A stretch of 64,000 nucleotides of DNA from an uncultured Pseudomonadota bacterium (GCA_902762295.1 CACWNX010000001.1:338702-402701); one strand, 5' to 3'. Numbered from the stretch's first letter, positions 8,634 through 18,212 are shown. Made by a program: numbers and translations. Notes: a model not told the origin generated them from the letters alone.

Positions 8634-9099
8634 ATTGATTTTTTCTTTTCCTAAATTCATCCAGCGAAACCACACGACCGGTATCTGGGATTGTGTCGCC
8701 GGTTCCATCCAATGGTAATTCAATATCGTTGTCGGGTGATGATTGTTCGGGGTGTTTATGAAATGACAACATAAAATCAACCGATGGATCCTTGAATTCA
8801 ACCAGTGCCGAAAACGGAACACGTATAAAGAACGGACGACCATCAAATGTTAACTGAACCCCAAATTCTTTGTCCGACACATGCAGGTTATTATATGAAT
8901 ATTGCAACACAATTGTCATTATATCTGGATAGCGTATACGCAGAAAATCCGGCAACACAACCCCGGCATCATGCGTACGAAATGTAATAAAGAAATGCAT
9001 TCCATCACCAAGTCCGTTTATCTGGGCATGAATCAATGCTTCGCGAACAACAGACTTTAATGCGTTATCTAATAACAGTTGATAATCTATTTTTGCCAT
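8632..9099 (-). CDS. sspB: ClpXP adaptor protein SspB, alphaproteobacterial type
   Basis: 155 residues. SspB tethers ssrA-tagged proteins to ClpXP. The substrate-binding domain has HFFITFRT near residue 35 and LPDFLRIRYPD, followed by LTFDGRPFFIRVPF; these match the divergent alphaproteobacterial SspB rather than the enterobacterial one. The C-terminal tail is acidic and Pro/Asp-rich, ending in VVSLDEFRKRK, a likely ClpX-binding peptide. Read toward recF, 16 bases away. Confidence 0.88.
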   Translation of the reverse strand: MAKIDYQLLLDNALKSVVREALIHAQINGLGDGMHFFITFRTHDAGVVLPDFLRIRYPDIMTIVLQYSYNNLHVSDKEFGVQLTFDGRPFFIRVPFSALVEFKDPSVDFMLSFHKHPEQSSPDNDIELPLDGTGDTIPDTGRVVSLDEFRKRKNQ

Positions 9100-9115
9100 T
9101 TTTTCTTTCCTTGCC

Positions 9116-10183
9116 TTACACTATATTACTTATTGCACCATCAAGGCAAGTGACAAATATTGCATCAGGAACATCGCTAAATATTTTCACATCAAGACCT
9201 GTTGCCCAAACCTGAGCATTGGCGGCACCAAGTTTTTCAAATAAATTTTTTCGTGCGTTTGCATCCAAATGCGCAACGGCTTCGTCCAATAAAATTATTG
9301 GTTGTGCGCCTGTTTTTGTATAAATCAGTTTTGCATGTGCCAATATCAATTCCAGCAGAGTAGTTTTTTGTTGACCGGTACTGGTTAAATTTGCCGGCAG
9401 ATTTAGTTTTTTATTAAATATCCCAAAGTCCGATTTGTTTACACCATCTAAAATCATCTTGTCATTTGTTAAAAATCGGTTTGATTTTAAATATGATAAA
9501 TATTCGCGTTCGGCGTTTGCCGCATTGGTTTGCATTATCATAGATTCTATTAAACCGTCAACCGAAACGGCGGCATTGTTCATAAAATAATTAACTTCGC
9601 CGGCATATTGAATACGCGCCGCCGCGATAGCAACCGCCGTTGCGGCAATTTGTGCGTCCAACGCATTCATCCAATTATTATCTGCCCCAATTTTTAATGC
9701 ACCCGCGCGTTCTGACATCAGTTTTGTATGGCGTGCAACACGCCCAGAGTGCGCCGAATCGAAACTTGCCACTAATCGGTCAAAAAACGTGCGCCGCTCC
9801 GATGCGCTGTCTGTAAAAATTCTGTCTTCGCGTGGAGTAATCCATACTATGCGTAAATGTTTTGATAAATTAGATAATGGTACTGTATCGCCATCTATGG
9901 TTGTGTGTCGATTCGCATCTCCTGGATTAAAAAATACACACACCTCGGTTTCATCGGCAAGTTCCGCAAAAACCGAAAAACCGCCATTTCCGTCAAATCG
10001 CGCGATATCGGTCATTGGTGCGCCACGCATACCGCGGTCACCGGCCAGCATAGAAACGGCCTCTATAATTGCGCTTTTGCCGGCACCATTTGGACCGGTT
10101 ATGATAATATTTTTATGTCCCGCCGTCGTAATGCGTGCAGTCGTATGATTTCGGAAATTTGTTAGTGTTAAACTTTTAATCAT
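9116..10183 (-). CDS. recF: DNA recombination and repair protein RecF
   Basis: SMC-like ATPase that with RecO and RecR loads RecA at gaps. From the ATG at 10183 it is 355 residues, beginning MIKSLTLTNFRNH, the classical RecF start; an in-frame extension to 10231 is unlikely. Walker A is GPNGAGKSA near residue 29, the signature is STGQQKT near 280, and Walker B is PIILLDEAVAHLD near 310. The usual partners dnaN and gyrB are absent; sspB follows. Confidence 0.92.
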   Translation of the reverse strand: MIKSLTLTNFRNHTTARITTAGHKNIIITGPNGAGKSAIIEAVSMLAGDRGMRGAPMTDIARFDGNGGFSVFAELADETEVCVFFNPGDANRHTTIDGDTVPLSNLSKHLRIVWITPREDRIFTDSASERRTFFDRLVASFDSAHSGRVARHTKLMSERAGALKIGADNNWMNALDAQIAATAVAIAAARIQYAGEVNYFMNNAAVSVDGLIESMIMQTNAANAEREYLSYLKSNRFLTNDKMILDGVNKSDFGIFNKKLNLPANLTSTGQQKTTLLELILAHAKLIYTKTGAQPIILLDEAVAHLDANARKNLFEKLGAANAQVWATGLDVKIFSDVPDAIFVTCLDGAISNIV

Positions 10184-10262
10184 GTTCGTAAAAACCAGTA
10201 TAAGATTAAAAATTTTGATGTGTTTTTGCAAGAATAAAAGCGGTAAAAACCGCTTTTAAATT

Positions 10263-10336
10263 TGGAGGCTTGGGTCGGAATCGAACCGGCATACAAGGAT
10301 TTGCAGTCCTCTGCATAACCACTCTGCCACCAAGCC
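10263..10336 (-). tRNA. tRNA-Cys (anticodon GCA)
   Basis: 74-base cloverleaf on the minus strand: acceptor GGCTTGG/CCAAGCC, discriminator T, encoded CCA, anticodon loop CTGCAAA with GCA in the middle, T loop GTTCGATTC. Confidence 0.95.
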
Positions 10337-10369
10337 GTGCAACCGACCATATAATCCTAGCAAAAAAAT

Positions 10370-10398
10370 TTGGTTTTTCAACATAAAAAATGTATAAT
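10370..10398 (+). promoter_or_regulatory. promoter of the tolC-macA-macB operon
   Basis: TTGGTT (10370-10375), 17-base spacer, TATAAT (10393-10398), then CGGAGAG and the ATG at 10425. Confidence 0.65.
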
Positions 10399-10424
10399 TC
10401 AGAATATCATAAACATCGGAGAGC

Positions 10425-11747
10425 ATGGATATTATCAAGGTATCTTTGATATTTTCATTATTGCCAATAATTGCAAATGCCGCCGATGATTGTATGTCCA
10501 GGAAAACAGTCCCAGACACAGTTATGGATTTACAATCTGTGATTGAAATAGGATTATGTCGTAACCCAGATACCGCATCTGCATATTATTCATTACAATC
10601 GGCGCGCTATAATAAAAATGCGGGTTATGCCAGTTATCTGCCATCGGTAAACGGGTCTGCAAATGTGGGTAAAAATTATCAAAACAGCCATTGGTCTGAT
10701 TGGGAATATGGGGCATCAATATCTGCATCATATCTGGTTTTTGATTTTGGTAAAAGGTTGGCGGATTTAAATCAGTTAACATCAACATGGCGTGCGATGG
10801 GTTTTGATTATGATGAACGTGTGCAAAATTATGTATACGGCGTAATTGGTGCATATTACGCATTGTTGAATGCTGATGCGGATGTTATGTCTGCGCGTTC
10901 ATTACGAACCGTTGCGCAAACTGCACTGGATACCGCAAATAAAAAATTTCATGCGGGTGTTGTTGCGCGTGCCGATGTTCTGCGTGCAGAAACCACATTG
11001 GCAAGCCGTAATCTAGATTTAGAACGCGCGAACAATAATCGCGAAGTGGCCAAGGGTGCGTTGCTTACGAAATTATCTTTTCCGGCCGACCAATCAATAA
11101 CCATTGCAGATATGGATAATGATTTTGGTTCACCACGCGAAAATCGCAGTATAGATGATTTACTGGATATTGCGCGTAAACATCGTCCCGATTTGTTGCG
11201 TGCATCGGCAAACAAAGATGCCGCATGGCATCGTCGCAACAGTGTATTTCTGAAAAATTTACCAAGCATCAGTGCGACTGGTTCTTTATCATGGAATGAT
11301 AATAATTCACAATATTCTGATTACGGTTTAAAACATACCAGTGCTGCAATCGGCATTCGTGCAACAATGCCGATATTCGCGGGGTTTGCAAATATGTATG
11401 GTGTGCGCAGTGCAACAGCATTATACGATGTTGCAAATGAAAATCTGCGCAGTGCAAATGATAACGCAATATTAGATGTGTTCACCGCGTACCAGAACTA
11501 TAAAACCGCCCAGACGGTTTTAACACAAACAGATACATTATTGAAATCGGCAACCGAATCCGAAAAAGTGACGGCGGGAATGTATCGTGTTGGTCGTGCA
11601 ACAATGCTGGATTGGCAGACAGCACAGTCGGAATTGGTTTCGGCACAAAAACAAAACAATGCCGCAAAATATGATTTATTTGTCAAACGCGCAGCACTGG
11701 CATTGGCGATTGGCGATATAAAATCAGAATTGGAAAAGGATAAGTAA
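10425..11747 (+). CDS. TolC-family outer membrane efflux protein
   Basis: 440 residues with a signal peptide (hydrophobic to about residue 19, ANA cleavage site). The mature part shows the duplicated TolC pattern: helix-rich stretches with ARYNKNAGYASYLPSV near residue 65, AETTLASRNLDLERA near 190, and a repeat beginning near 270. It should form the trimeric outer-membrane channel of the exporter encoded by the next three genes, to which it is joined by a TAATG overlap. A TolC-like factor used by other pumps is also possible. Confidence 0.9.
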   Translation: MDIIKVSLIFSLLPIIANAADDCMSRKTVPDTVMDLQSVIEIGLCRNPDTASAYYSLQSARYNKNAGYASYLPSVNGSANVGKNYQNSHWSDWEYGASISASYLVFDFGKRLADLNQLTSTWRAMGFDYDERVQNYVYGVIGAYYALLNADADVMSARSLRTVAQTALDTANKKFHAGVVARADVLRAETTLASRNLDLERANNNREVAKGALLTKLSFPADQSITIADMDNDFGSPRENRSIDDLLDIARKHRPDLLRASANKDAAWHRRNSVFLKNLPSISATGSLSWNDNNSQYSDYGLKHTSAAIGIRATMPIFAGFANMYGVRSATALYDVANENLRSANDNAILDVFTAYQNYKTAQTVLTQTDTLLKSATESEKVTAGMYRVGRATMLDWQTAQSELVSAQKQNNAAKYDLFVKRAALALAIGDIKSELEKDK

Positions 11748-12943
11748 TGACAGATACGCAAGTGCCGGCAAAAAAACATTCGTTTATTCGCCGATTTTTT
11801 GGATGGATGTGGCGCCATAAATGGTGGTCAGGAATAATAATCGTAATTTTAATAACTGGGGGTATATGGTTGTACCTTGCCACGCGTGGTTCAAAAATTG
11901 AATACGTGACAGTAAATATTTCGCGTGGCGATATACGCCAGGTTGTCACCGCCACCGGTGAAATAAACCCGGTTAACACTATCAGTGTTGGATCCCAGGT
12001 GTCTGGCACAATTGAAGATATTTTTGTTGACTATAATTCACATGTTAAACAGGGGGAATTATTATTAAAAATAGAACCATCTGTATTACAGGCAACTGTT
12101 GATGAATCTCTTGCGGCATTGGACAGTGCAAAATCGCAATTAACACTGGCAAAAAACGACTATAACCGAAATAAAACACTTTATGATTCTGGATATATTG
12201 CCCGTGCAGAAATGGAACAATCACAAACAAATTATGAACAGGCCATGCAATCGGTAAAACGCGCCCAGTCACAATATGAACGCGCGGTTACGAATCTTGG
12301 TTATGCGACAATCACATCGCCGGTTGATGGTACCGTTATTTCGCGCAAAGTTGATAAAGGTCAAACCGTTGCGGCATCTTTCCAAACCCCCGACTTGTTT
12401 GAAATTGCCGAAGACCTTACAAAAATGCAGATTGAAACCGCCGTTTCCGAGGCAGATATCGGTGTTATCAAAGAAGGACAAAATGTCACATTTACCGTTG
12501 ATGCGTATCCACAAAAAAAGTTTAATGGTGTCGTGCGCCAGATTCGTCTTTCGCCAACAACGACATCAAATGTTGTTGTATACACTGTGGTTATTGATGT
12601 TGATAATTCTGAATTACATCTAATGCCGGGAATGACCGCGTTTGTGACAATACTGATTGCCGAAGCACATGATGTTTGGAAAACACAAAATTCGGCATTC
12701 TTGATACGGAATTTTAAAAACATAATACCGGATGCACCCGAAGATATAAAACCCGAAGACCATATGGCAATTATGCGTGATAAAGATATTATTTATATAA
12801 CATATACCAAGGGATTGACGACACCAACCGAAACACAAATCATATCCGATGAAATAAAGCCAAATGATAAAGTTATTGTCGGGCGTATAGGTCAATCAAA
12901 AAGTTCAACCGAAACCGCGGCGCGCCGTCGTGGCCCAATGTAA
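11747..12943 (+). CDS. MacA-like periplasmic adaptor (HlyD/RND family)
   Basis: 398-residue membrane fusion protein. One N-terminal membrane segment (about residues 30-46) is followed by the barrel-sandwich hybrid half GDIRQVVTATGEINPV, a coiled coil (residues 110-180, rich in A, Q, N and K), then the second lipoyl half SPVDGTVISRKVDKGQTV. This is the MacA layout. It should bridge the inner-membrane ABC transporter and the TolC-like channel. Its ATG overlaps the stop of the TolC gene. Confidence 0.9.
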   Translation: MTDTQVPAKKHSFIRRFFGWMWRHKWWSGIIIVILITGGIWLYLATRGSKIEYVTVNISRGDIRQVVTATGEINPVNTISVGSQVSGTIEDIFVDYNSHVKQGELLLKIEPSVLQATVDESLAALDSAKSQLTLAKNDYNRNKTLYDSGYIARAEMEQSQTNYEQAMQSVKRAQSQYERAVTNLGYATITSPVDGTVISRKVDKGQTVAASFQTPDLFEIAEDLTKMQIETAVSEADIGVIKEGQNVTFTVDAYPQKKFNGVVRQIRLSPTTTSNVVVYTVVIDVDNSELHLMPGMTAFVTILIAEAHDVWKTQNSAFLIRNFKNIIPDAPEDIKPEDHMAIMRDKDIIYITYTKGLTTPTETQIISDEIKPNDKVIVGRIGQSKSSTETAARRRGPM

Positions 12944-12950
12944 TAAATAA

Positions 12951-13694
12951 ATGAAAAATAGTGAAATTATTATTTCTATGAATAAAATTTGCAAAAGTTT
13001 CCCATTGGAAATAGGTGGCGTTCAACAGGTTTTATTTGATGTCACATTTAATATCACTGCGGGTGAATTTGTTGCGATTATGGGGCCATCTGGATCGGGA
13101 AAATCAACTTGTATGAATATTATTGGTGCGTTAGATACGCCGACATCCGGTGTATACGAACTTTATGGAAAAAATATTACAAATATGACAAATGATGAAT
13201 TAGCTATGGTTCGTAATGAATATATTGGTTTTGTGTTCCAGAACTTTAATCTGTTACCAAAACGCAGTGTATTAGATAATGTTATGTTGCCACTTATGTA
13301 CCGTGGTATGTCACCAAATGACCGTGTTATTCGTTCGCGTGAAATGTTGCATCGTGTTGGATTAGAAAATTTTGAAACATATTTGCCACCACAATTATCT
13401 GGTGGTATGAAACAACGTGTCGCGATTGCGCGCGCCTTGGCGGGAAATCCAAAACTTATCTTGGCGGACGAGCCTACGGGTGCGCTAGATTCAACAATGG
13501 GAAACGAAATTTTAAAATTTTTTAAACAGCTGAACCATGATATGGGAATAACGATTGTTATGATAACCCATGAATTTGAAATTGCACGCTATGCAAATCG
13601 CCTGATACACATATACGATGGGCGTATAAACTATGATGGAAAAATACCGGCAAGTGAGGATGTATTAAACAAAAAAACAAAGGCGCGCAAATGA
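12951..13694 (+). CDS. ABC transporter ATPase, MacB/LolD type
   Basis: 247 residues. Walker A GPSGSGKST near residue 45, Q-loop FQNF, signature LSGGMKQRVAIARAL near 150 (the usual second Q is M here), Walker B LILADEPTGALD, and a switch histidine in ITHE. It powers the permease of the next gene, overlapping it by four bases (ATGA). In MacB the two domains are fused; here they are separate proteins. The substrate is unknown: macrolides, peptides or lipids are possible. Confidence 0.92.
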   Translation: MKNSEIIISMNKICKSFPLEIGGVQQVLFDVTFNITAGEFVAIMGPSGSGKSTCMNIIGALDTPTSGVYELYGKNITNMTNDELAMVRNEYIGFVFQNFNLLPKRSVLDNVMLPLMYRGMSPNDRVIRSREMLHRVGLENFETYLPPQLSGGMKQRVAIARALAGNPKLILADEPTGALDSTMGNEILKFFKQLNHDMGITIVMITHEFEIARYANRLIHIYDGRINYDGKIPASEDVLNKKTKARK

Positions 13695-14908
13695 CACTAA
13701 GCGATATTTTAAAAGAATCTTGGCTGTCAATCAGTGGAAACAAAATTCGTTCGTTTCTGACGGTGTTGGGGATTATTATTGGTGTTATGGCGGTTGTGAT
13801 AATGGTCGCCGTTGGTGAAACGGTCCAAAAAGAAATTACTGACCAATTTTCGTCGCTTGGTACAAATACAGTGGTTATACGCGCCGGTGCCGCACAAATT
13901 GGTGGTGTTCGCAGTGGTAATCGTCAAACACTTACAACCGATGATGCCGCGGTTATCGCAAAATTGCCCGATGTTGCTGCGATATCTCCGGTCCAGGTCG
14001 CCGGTGCCCAGGTTGTATATGGCAATAAAAATTGGTCTACATCTATGATTGGGGCATATCCCGATTATACAACGGTTCAAACCATAGAAATGGAATATGG
14101 TGCGTTTTTTGACGATGCGGCGGTTCGTAATGCATCAACCTATGCGGTAATTGGACCAAAGACCGCCGCGGAACTGGGGATGGATAAAAATCCGGTTGGC
14201 GAGGTTATTCGTGTTCAAAATGTTCCATTCGTTGTTATTGGTGTTCCAAAAGAACGCGGTGATTCTGCGATGGGGTCCCAGGATGACATGGTTATGATAC
14301 CGGTCACAACATTAAAGAAAAGACTGCAAGGCAGTCGCTTTCCAAATGCAGTCAGTATGATTGCGTTGAAATTATATCAAGATGCAGATAACGCGGTTGT
14401 TATTGACCAGATATCCGCCCTGCTCCGCGACAGACACAGATTAAAACCTGGCGACGAAGATGACTTTCAAATTATGGATATGAAGCAAATATTGGAAACT
14501 ATGACAACGGTGACAGGGTATTTAAAATTATTACTGATTGCGATTGCGGCGGTATCGTTGCTGGTCGGTGCAATCGGAATTATGAATATGATGTTGGTGT
14601 CGGTCGCAGAGCGTACGCGCGAAATTGGCATCCGTAAAGCAATTGGTGCGCGCGAAAGCAATATTATTATCCAATTTTTGGCGGAATCTATTATGATTTC
14701 ATTTATTGGTTCTATGATTGGTCTGGTTATTGGAATTGGTTTGTCCCAGGGTGTCGGGCGATTTATTTTGGGGTATCATGTCCCGTTCAGTTTGTGGCCG
14801 GTTTTATTATCTATATCGGTGGCGGTTGTTGTTGGTTTGGCATCCGGTGTTATGCCGGCAATCAAGGCTGCCAAATTAAACCCAATAGACAGTTTAAGAT
14901 ATGAATAA
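13691..14908 (+). CDS. MacB-like ABC transporter permease
   Basis: 405 residues with the FtsX/MacB plan: one membrane helix at residues 20-45 (LTVLGIIIGVMAVVIMVAVG), a large periplasmic domain, and three more helices between about residues 275 and 390. The cytoplasmic motif TREIGIRKAIGA near residue 312 is diagnostic. It ends just before a bidirectional terminator. With the preceding genes it completes a tripartite exporter. Confidence 0.92.
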   Translation: MTLSDILKESWLSISGNKIRSFLTVLGIIIGVMAVVIMVAVGETVQKEITDQFSSLGTNTVVIRAGAAQIGGVRSGNRQTLTTDDAAVIAKLPDVAAISPVQVAGAQVVYGNKNWSTSMIGAYPDYTTVQTIEMEYGAFFDDAAVRNASTYAVIGPKTAAELGMDKNPVGEVIRVQNVPFVVIGVPKERGDSAMGSQDDMVMIPVTTLKKRLQGSRFPNAVSMIALKLYQDADNAVVIDQISALLRDRHRLKPGDEDDFQIMDMKQILETMTTVTGYLKLLLIAIAAVSLLVGAIGIMNMMLVSVAERTREIGIRKAIGARESNIIIQFLAESIMISFIGSMIGLVIGIGLSQGVGRFILGYHVPFSLWPVLLSISVAVVVGLASGVMPAIKAAKLNPIDSLRYE

Positions 14909-14916
14909 AAAACACA

Positions 14917-14945
14917 AAAAAAAGACCGGCGATACCGGTCTTTTT
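14917..14945. terminator. bidirectional terminator between the exporter operon and gpsA
   Basis: GACCGG-CGATA-CCGGTC stem (14924-14940) between an A run and a T run; ends both convergent transcripts. Confidence 0.88.
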
Positions 14946-14955
14946 GATATGTTTT

Positions 14956-15822
14956 TTATTTTGATAATTTTTTACTCATATTTAGCAACAACGGTGTATC
15001 AACCTTAAACTTTCTTGCACGATCGTTTAACGCGGCAAGTGCGGATAACCCTTCAACCGTTCCAACCGGTTTTTCGCCGTTTGCTAATGCCATACCTGCC
15101 GAGAAATTACGACTGGTTTTTGATGTTGCGGTAAGTAATAAATCGCCAATTCCGCACAGGTCTGAAAAAGTTTCCAATCTTGCACCCATTTTCAAACCTA
15201 TTTTTATAACTTCGTTCCATGCCTGGGTCATATATAATGCAGATTCATTTTCACCGGCACCTTTGACCTTTATATATCCACTTATTAGCGAAACCGCATT
15301 TTTACCAACACCGCATATTTCTGTTCCAATTATATCGCGTGTAGGGCTGATAAACATTTTATTAAAGACCTGCTGACCGCTTTTTTGAATTTTTCTGCGT
15401 CCCGCCAATGTGGAACCTGTGGGGACACCGTGTGCAACCTCGCCTGCAAATTGTGGTCCCGACAATACGCCAATATTTTGCTTGTGTGGTTTTATTGTTT
15501 CATCTAAAACCTCTGTCATAAATTTTCCAGTTTTGGGTTCTGCACCCTTGGTACAGACGATAATAGGCTGTGCATTATAAAATTCTTTAAAACGCATCAT
15601 GGTTTCGCGAAAAAATGCCGCCGGTGTCACCGCAACAAGCACATCACAGAAATGTAAATCCACAAAACTCTGGGTAATTTGCACATTGTGTGGTAATTTC
15701 ACACCATCAAAATGCGCATATTCGCCATCAAATGACCACAGAACAACATTGTTTCCGCCACGCGCAATAACATGTGCCAGACCTGTTCCCCATGCACCTG
15801 CGCCAATAATACCTATCTTCAT
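14956..15822 (-). CDS. gpsA: glycerol-3-phosphate dehydrogenase [NAD(P)+]
   Basis: Makes sn-glycerol-3-phosphate for phospholipid synthesis. The nucleotide motif GAGAWGTGLA, CTKGAE near residue 110, LSGPQFAGEVA near residue 140, the catalytic lysine region GVGKNAVSLISG, and GIGDLLLTATSKTSRN are all present. At 288 residues it is shorter than the usual 320-340, with compact loops rather than a break. The start overlaps the end of the upstream TPR gene. Confidence 0.92.
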   Translation of the reverse strand: MKIGIIGAGAWGTGLAHVIARGGNNVVLWSFDGEYAHFDGVKLPHNVQITQSFVDLHFCDVLVAVTPAAFFRETMMRFKEFYNAQPIIVCTKGAEPKTGKFMTEVLDETIKPHKQNIGVLSGPQFAGEVAHGVPTGSTLAGRRKIQKSGQQVFNKMFISPTRDIIGTEICGVGKNAVSLISGYIKVKGAGENESALYMTQAWNEVIKIGLKMGARLETFSDLCGIGDLLLTATSKTSRNFSAGMALANGEKPVGTVEGLSALAALNDRARKFKVDTPLLLNMSKKLSK

Positions 15823-17429
15823 TTTATTTTCCTTATTTTCTTCTGTATTTTTGGTATAACACTAAGTCCATCGTTTGCTAATTCTATTGCGCGATTATAT
15901 GACTCGCGCGCCATTTCCTTGTTGCCGCGTGCCAGATACGCATCGCCCAAATGTTCAAATAATGATGAACAACTGGTCGCGCTGGCACCGACCCGTTCCA
16001 GTATCTCAAATGCTGCATCGGTACCCTCGTTTGCGTTTACCACGACCGCCAAAGTGTCCCATGCGACAATATCTGTTGGATTTTTTTTTACCATCGTCAA
16101 CGCATATTCATATGCATTATCTATTTCGCGACCTTGCGCAACCCAGATTCGTGCCTGAATTGCCAAAATTTCACCATCTACGCTAAGTATTTTTGATGCA
16201 TCATGAACATCGCGTTGTGCGCGTTTTATATCATCAAATAACAGATAAACCAATGCGCGCCGTTTTAGCAAATATGCCCTACCCTGGTCTGATATTTTTG
16301 AATTTCGCATTGCGTGATTAATTGTGCGTAATGCCATTTCTTTATCACCGTTTGCAGTGTGTCGTGCAACAACTTTGTTTAGCGCTGGTATAAACAGTGG
16401 TTCTTGGCGCAAGATTTTTTTCATCTTGTGTAAAGAATCGCTTTCATCTGCAATTTGCATTTGACCAAACAAGTAAAAAGGGTTGTCGGTTTCTATATTA
16501 TTGAAAAACTTCGCATAATTACCCCCAGAATTAACATAAAACTGTCCGATATAGTAATCTACCGTGTTTTTAAAGAACAGCGATTCTGGACCAACTATTT
16601 GTGCAAAACGCAACATTAAAACCGACAGGTCTGAAAACAGCATTATTTTTGTGTGGGAAACATTTTGAACCAGGTTGAACGCCAATGCGTTTTGATACCC
16701 CTTATACATATTCCAGTCTGGTATGTTATTATATTCTGCCATAAACATTCCGCCCGGTGTAGACGAAAATTTTTCACGCAACGCATTTGCTTCGTCAACC
16801 AGGTTATGCGCCGTATAGAACGACATCAGATATAAATAATCGTTGATGTTTAGGAATTCCGGACCAATATTTGCAAACGCACCGGCGGCTTTTTCTATAT
16901 TGCCCTGCTCTGCATAAATTTGTCCTCGCATAAATGCACGCCACGATGAATTTGAATCCAACGAATCGATATATTTTAATGTTTCGGTTATACGATTTTT
17001 TGCCACACCCGCCCATATTCTGAACGGTGCATAAAGTGCAGATTTATCATTTATATGCCGATTGTAAACTTCGTCCCATTTGCCATTTTTTACCAGATAT
17101 GCATCGTATACAATTCGTGATGCCGGATTTTTATCAGATGCGATTTTTTTTATGTCGGTTGGAATTTTTCCGGATAAAAATTCTGCGATAATACGTGTGT
17201 TTTGCACAGATTCGTAATCAACATCGGCAAATTCTTGAATAAATTTATTTGCCGAATCAAAATCGTTAACATATATTGCGTGCTGGGCCGCCAAATACGC
17301 ACCGTATTTAGTCTTGATTTCTGGTGCGTTTTCATTTGCTGTGTTGTTGCCAGAATTACGCAATGCAACACATGCCATAACAAATATGGCAACAAAAAAT
17401 ATTTGAAAAAAAGTTTTTCGTGTTATCAT
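15819..17429 (-). CDS. membrane-anchored TPR repeat protein
   Basis: 536 residues from the ATG at 17429 (the frame extends 84 codons further, through rsmG's start region, and is unlikely). An N-terminal membrane helix (FFQIFFVAIFVMACVAL) precedes a large helical domain. The last third shows TPR-like units, for example ALRTINHAMRNS, AFEILERVGAS and SSLFEHLGDAYLARGN. Most of the protein should be periplasmic. It overlaps gpsA by 4 bases and is divergent from rsmG, with only 26 bases between the start codons. Function unknown; a scaffold or assembly role is inferred from the repeats. Confidence 0.75.
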   Translation of the reverse strand: MITRKTFFQIFFVAIFVMACVALRNSGNNTANENAPEIKTKYGAYLAAQHAIYVNDFDSANKFIQEFADVDYESVQNTRIIAEFLSGKIPTDIKKIASDKNPASRIVYDAYLVKNGKWDEVYNRHINDKSALYAPFRIWAGVAKNRITETLKYIDSLDSNSSWRAFMRGQIYAEQGNIEKAAGAFANIGPEFLNINDYLYLMSFYTAHNLVDEANALREKFSSTPGGMFMAEYNNIPDWNMYKGYQNALAFNLVQNVSHTKIMLFSDLSVLMLRFAQIVGPESLFFKNTVDYYIGQFYVNSGGNYAKFFNNIETDNPFYLFGQMQIADESDSLHKMKKILRQEPLFIPALNKVVARHTANGDKEMALRTINHAMRNSKISDQGRAYLLKRRALVYLLFDDIKRAQRDVHDASKILSVDGEILAIQARIWVAQGREIDNAYEYALTMVKKNPTDIVAWDTLAVVVNANEGTDAAFEILERVGASATSCSSLFEHLGDAYLARGNKEMARESYNRAIELANDGLSVIPKIQKKIRKIK

Positions 17430-17440
17430 TTGCACGAATA

Positions 17441-17449
17441 TGTTACAAT
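17441..17449 (+). promoter_or_regulatory. extended -10 promoter of rsmG, leaderless arrangement
   Basis: TGTTACAAT (17441-17449) matches an extended -10 (TG-N-TATAAT). The rsmG ATG starts 7 bases after the -10 box, so the message should begin at or beside the start codon. No convincing -35 is present. Confidence 0.5.
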
Positions 17450-17455
17450 AAGAAT

Positions 17456-18043
17456 ATGAATAGTAAAGAAAAATTTGCAAAATATGCCGAAATTCTGCGT
17501 AATTGGTCTTCGCGGATGAATTTGGTTGCCCCAAGTACTTTGTCCGATGTTGAAAATCGTCATTTCGCCGATTCGGCCCAGCTAGCGGATGTTTTGCCAC
17601 CAAATGCCGAAGTAATAGATTTAGGCAGCGGTGCCGGTTTCCCCGGTGTTGTTTTGGCAATTTTGGGCTGGCATGTGACATGTATAGAATCTATCGGTAA
17701 AAAGGTTGCTTTTTTAAATACAGTTCGTTCCGAATTAGATTTACAAAATTTAACAATTTTTCATGGACGTGTTGAAAACTTTTTCCCGGCTTTTTTGATA
17801 AAAAATAACAAAAATGCCGGGGATTTTGTAATTACTGCACGGGCATTTGCACCATTAGTAAAAATTTTAGATTATGTAAAGGGAATAAATTGCCGGCTTT
17901 TTTTACTAAAAGGCCGGGAAATTGAAAATGAAATCGCGGTTGCAAAACAGAAATACAAATTTAACTATAAACTTATTCCGTCCAAAACCGGCGACGGTTT
18001 TATAATAATTGTTGATTTTGACCGGCAGTTTCATGTGAAATAA
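17456..18043 (+). CDS. rsmG: 16S rRNA (guanine527-N7)-methyltransferase RsmG
   Basis: 195 residues from the ATG at 17456; the in-frame upstream codon at 17420 lies inside the divergent gene. It uses S-adenosylmethionine to methylate G527 of 16S rRNA. The NWSSRMNLVAPS segment, the HFADSAQL motif and the SAM-binding loop DLGSGAGFPG near residue 60 are characteristic. Sits in the rsmG-parA-parB order often seen near replication origins. The last codons overlap a weak parS-like palindrome. Confidence 0.93.
   Translation: MNSKEKFAKYAEILRNWSSRMNLVAPSTLSDVENRHFADSAQLADVLPPNAEVIDLGSGAGFPGVVLAILGWHVTCIESIGKKVAFLNTVRSELDLQNLTIFHGRVENFFPAFLIKNNKNAGDFVITARAFAPLVKILDYVKGINCRLFLLKGREIENEIAVAKQKYKFNYKLIPSKTGDGFIIIVDFDRQFHVK
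18027..18042. promoter_or_regulatory. parS: degenerate parS-like site
   Basis: AGTTTCATGTGAAATA matches the bacterial parS consensus TGTTTCACGTGAAACA at 13 of 16 positions and spans the rsmG stop codon. It is 46 bases from the better site at 18089. It could be a weak ParB site or chance similarity. Confidence 0.35.
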
Positions 18044-18088
18044 TTTATAATTGTTTGATTTTACTATTTTTTTGTTTTAGTGCATTTT

Positions 18089-18104
18089 TGTTTCATATGA
18101 AACA
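18089..18104. promoter_or_regulatory. parS: parS centromere site
   Basis: TGTTTCATATGAAACA is a perfect palindrome matching the consensus TGTTTCACGTGAAACA at 14 of 16 positions; only the central CG is TA. It lies about 110 bases upstream of parA, a usual place for ParB loading. Confidence 0.8.
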
Positions 18105-18212
18105 GCGTGTAATGTGTTGGATTTACAATGATTTTTTTATGGTAAATTTGCTGCTTGACCGGTGTTTTTTTATGTTTTATACTTTTATCAGTGTAAAAAA
18201 GGAAGGTTTTTT

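Noticed and set aside
10181..10231. Longer recF start at 10231
   Set aside because: The added residues are not RecF-like and MIKSLTLTNFRNH is the standard start.
17430..17435. TTGCAC as a -35 box for rsmG
   Set aside because: It is only 8 bases from the TACAAT -10 box, too close for a normal promoter; the extended -10 alone is retained.
17429..17681. 84-codon N-terminal extension of the TPR protein
   Set aside because: It would run antisense through the start of rsmG and lacks a membrane or signal pattern; ATG at 17429 gives a normal membrane anchor.
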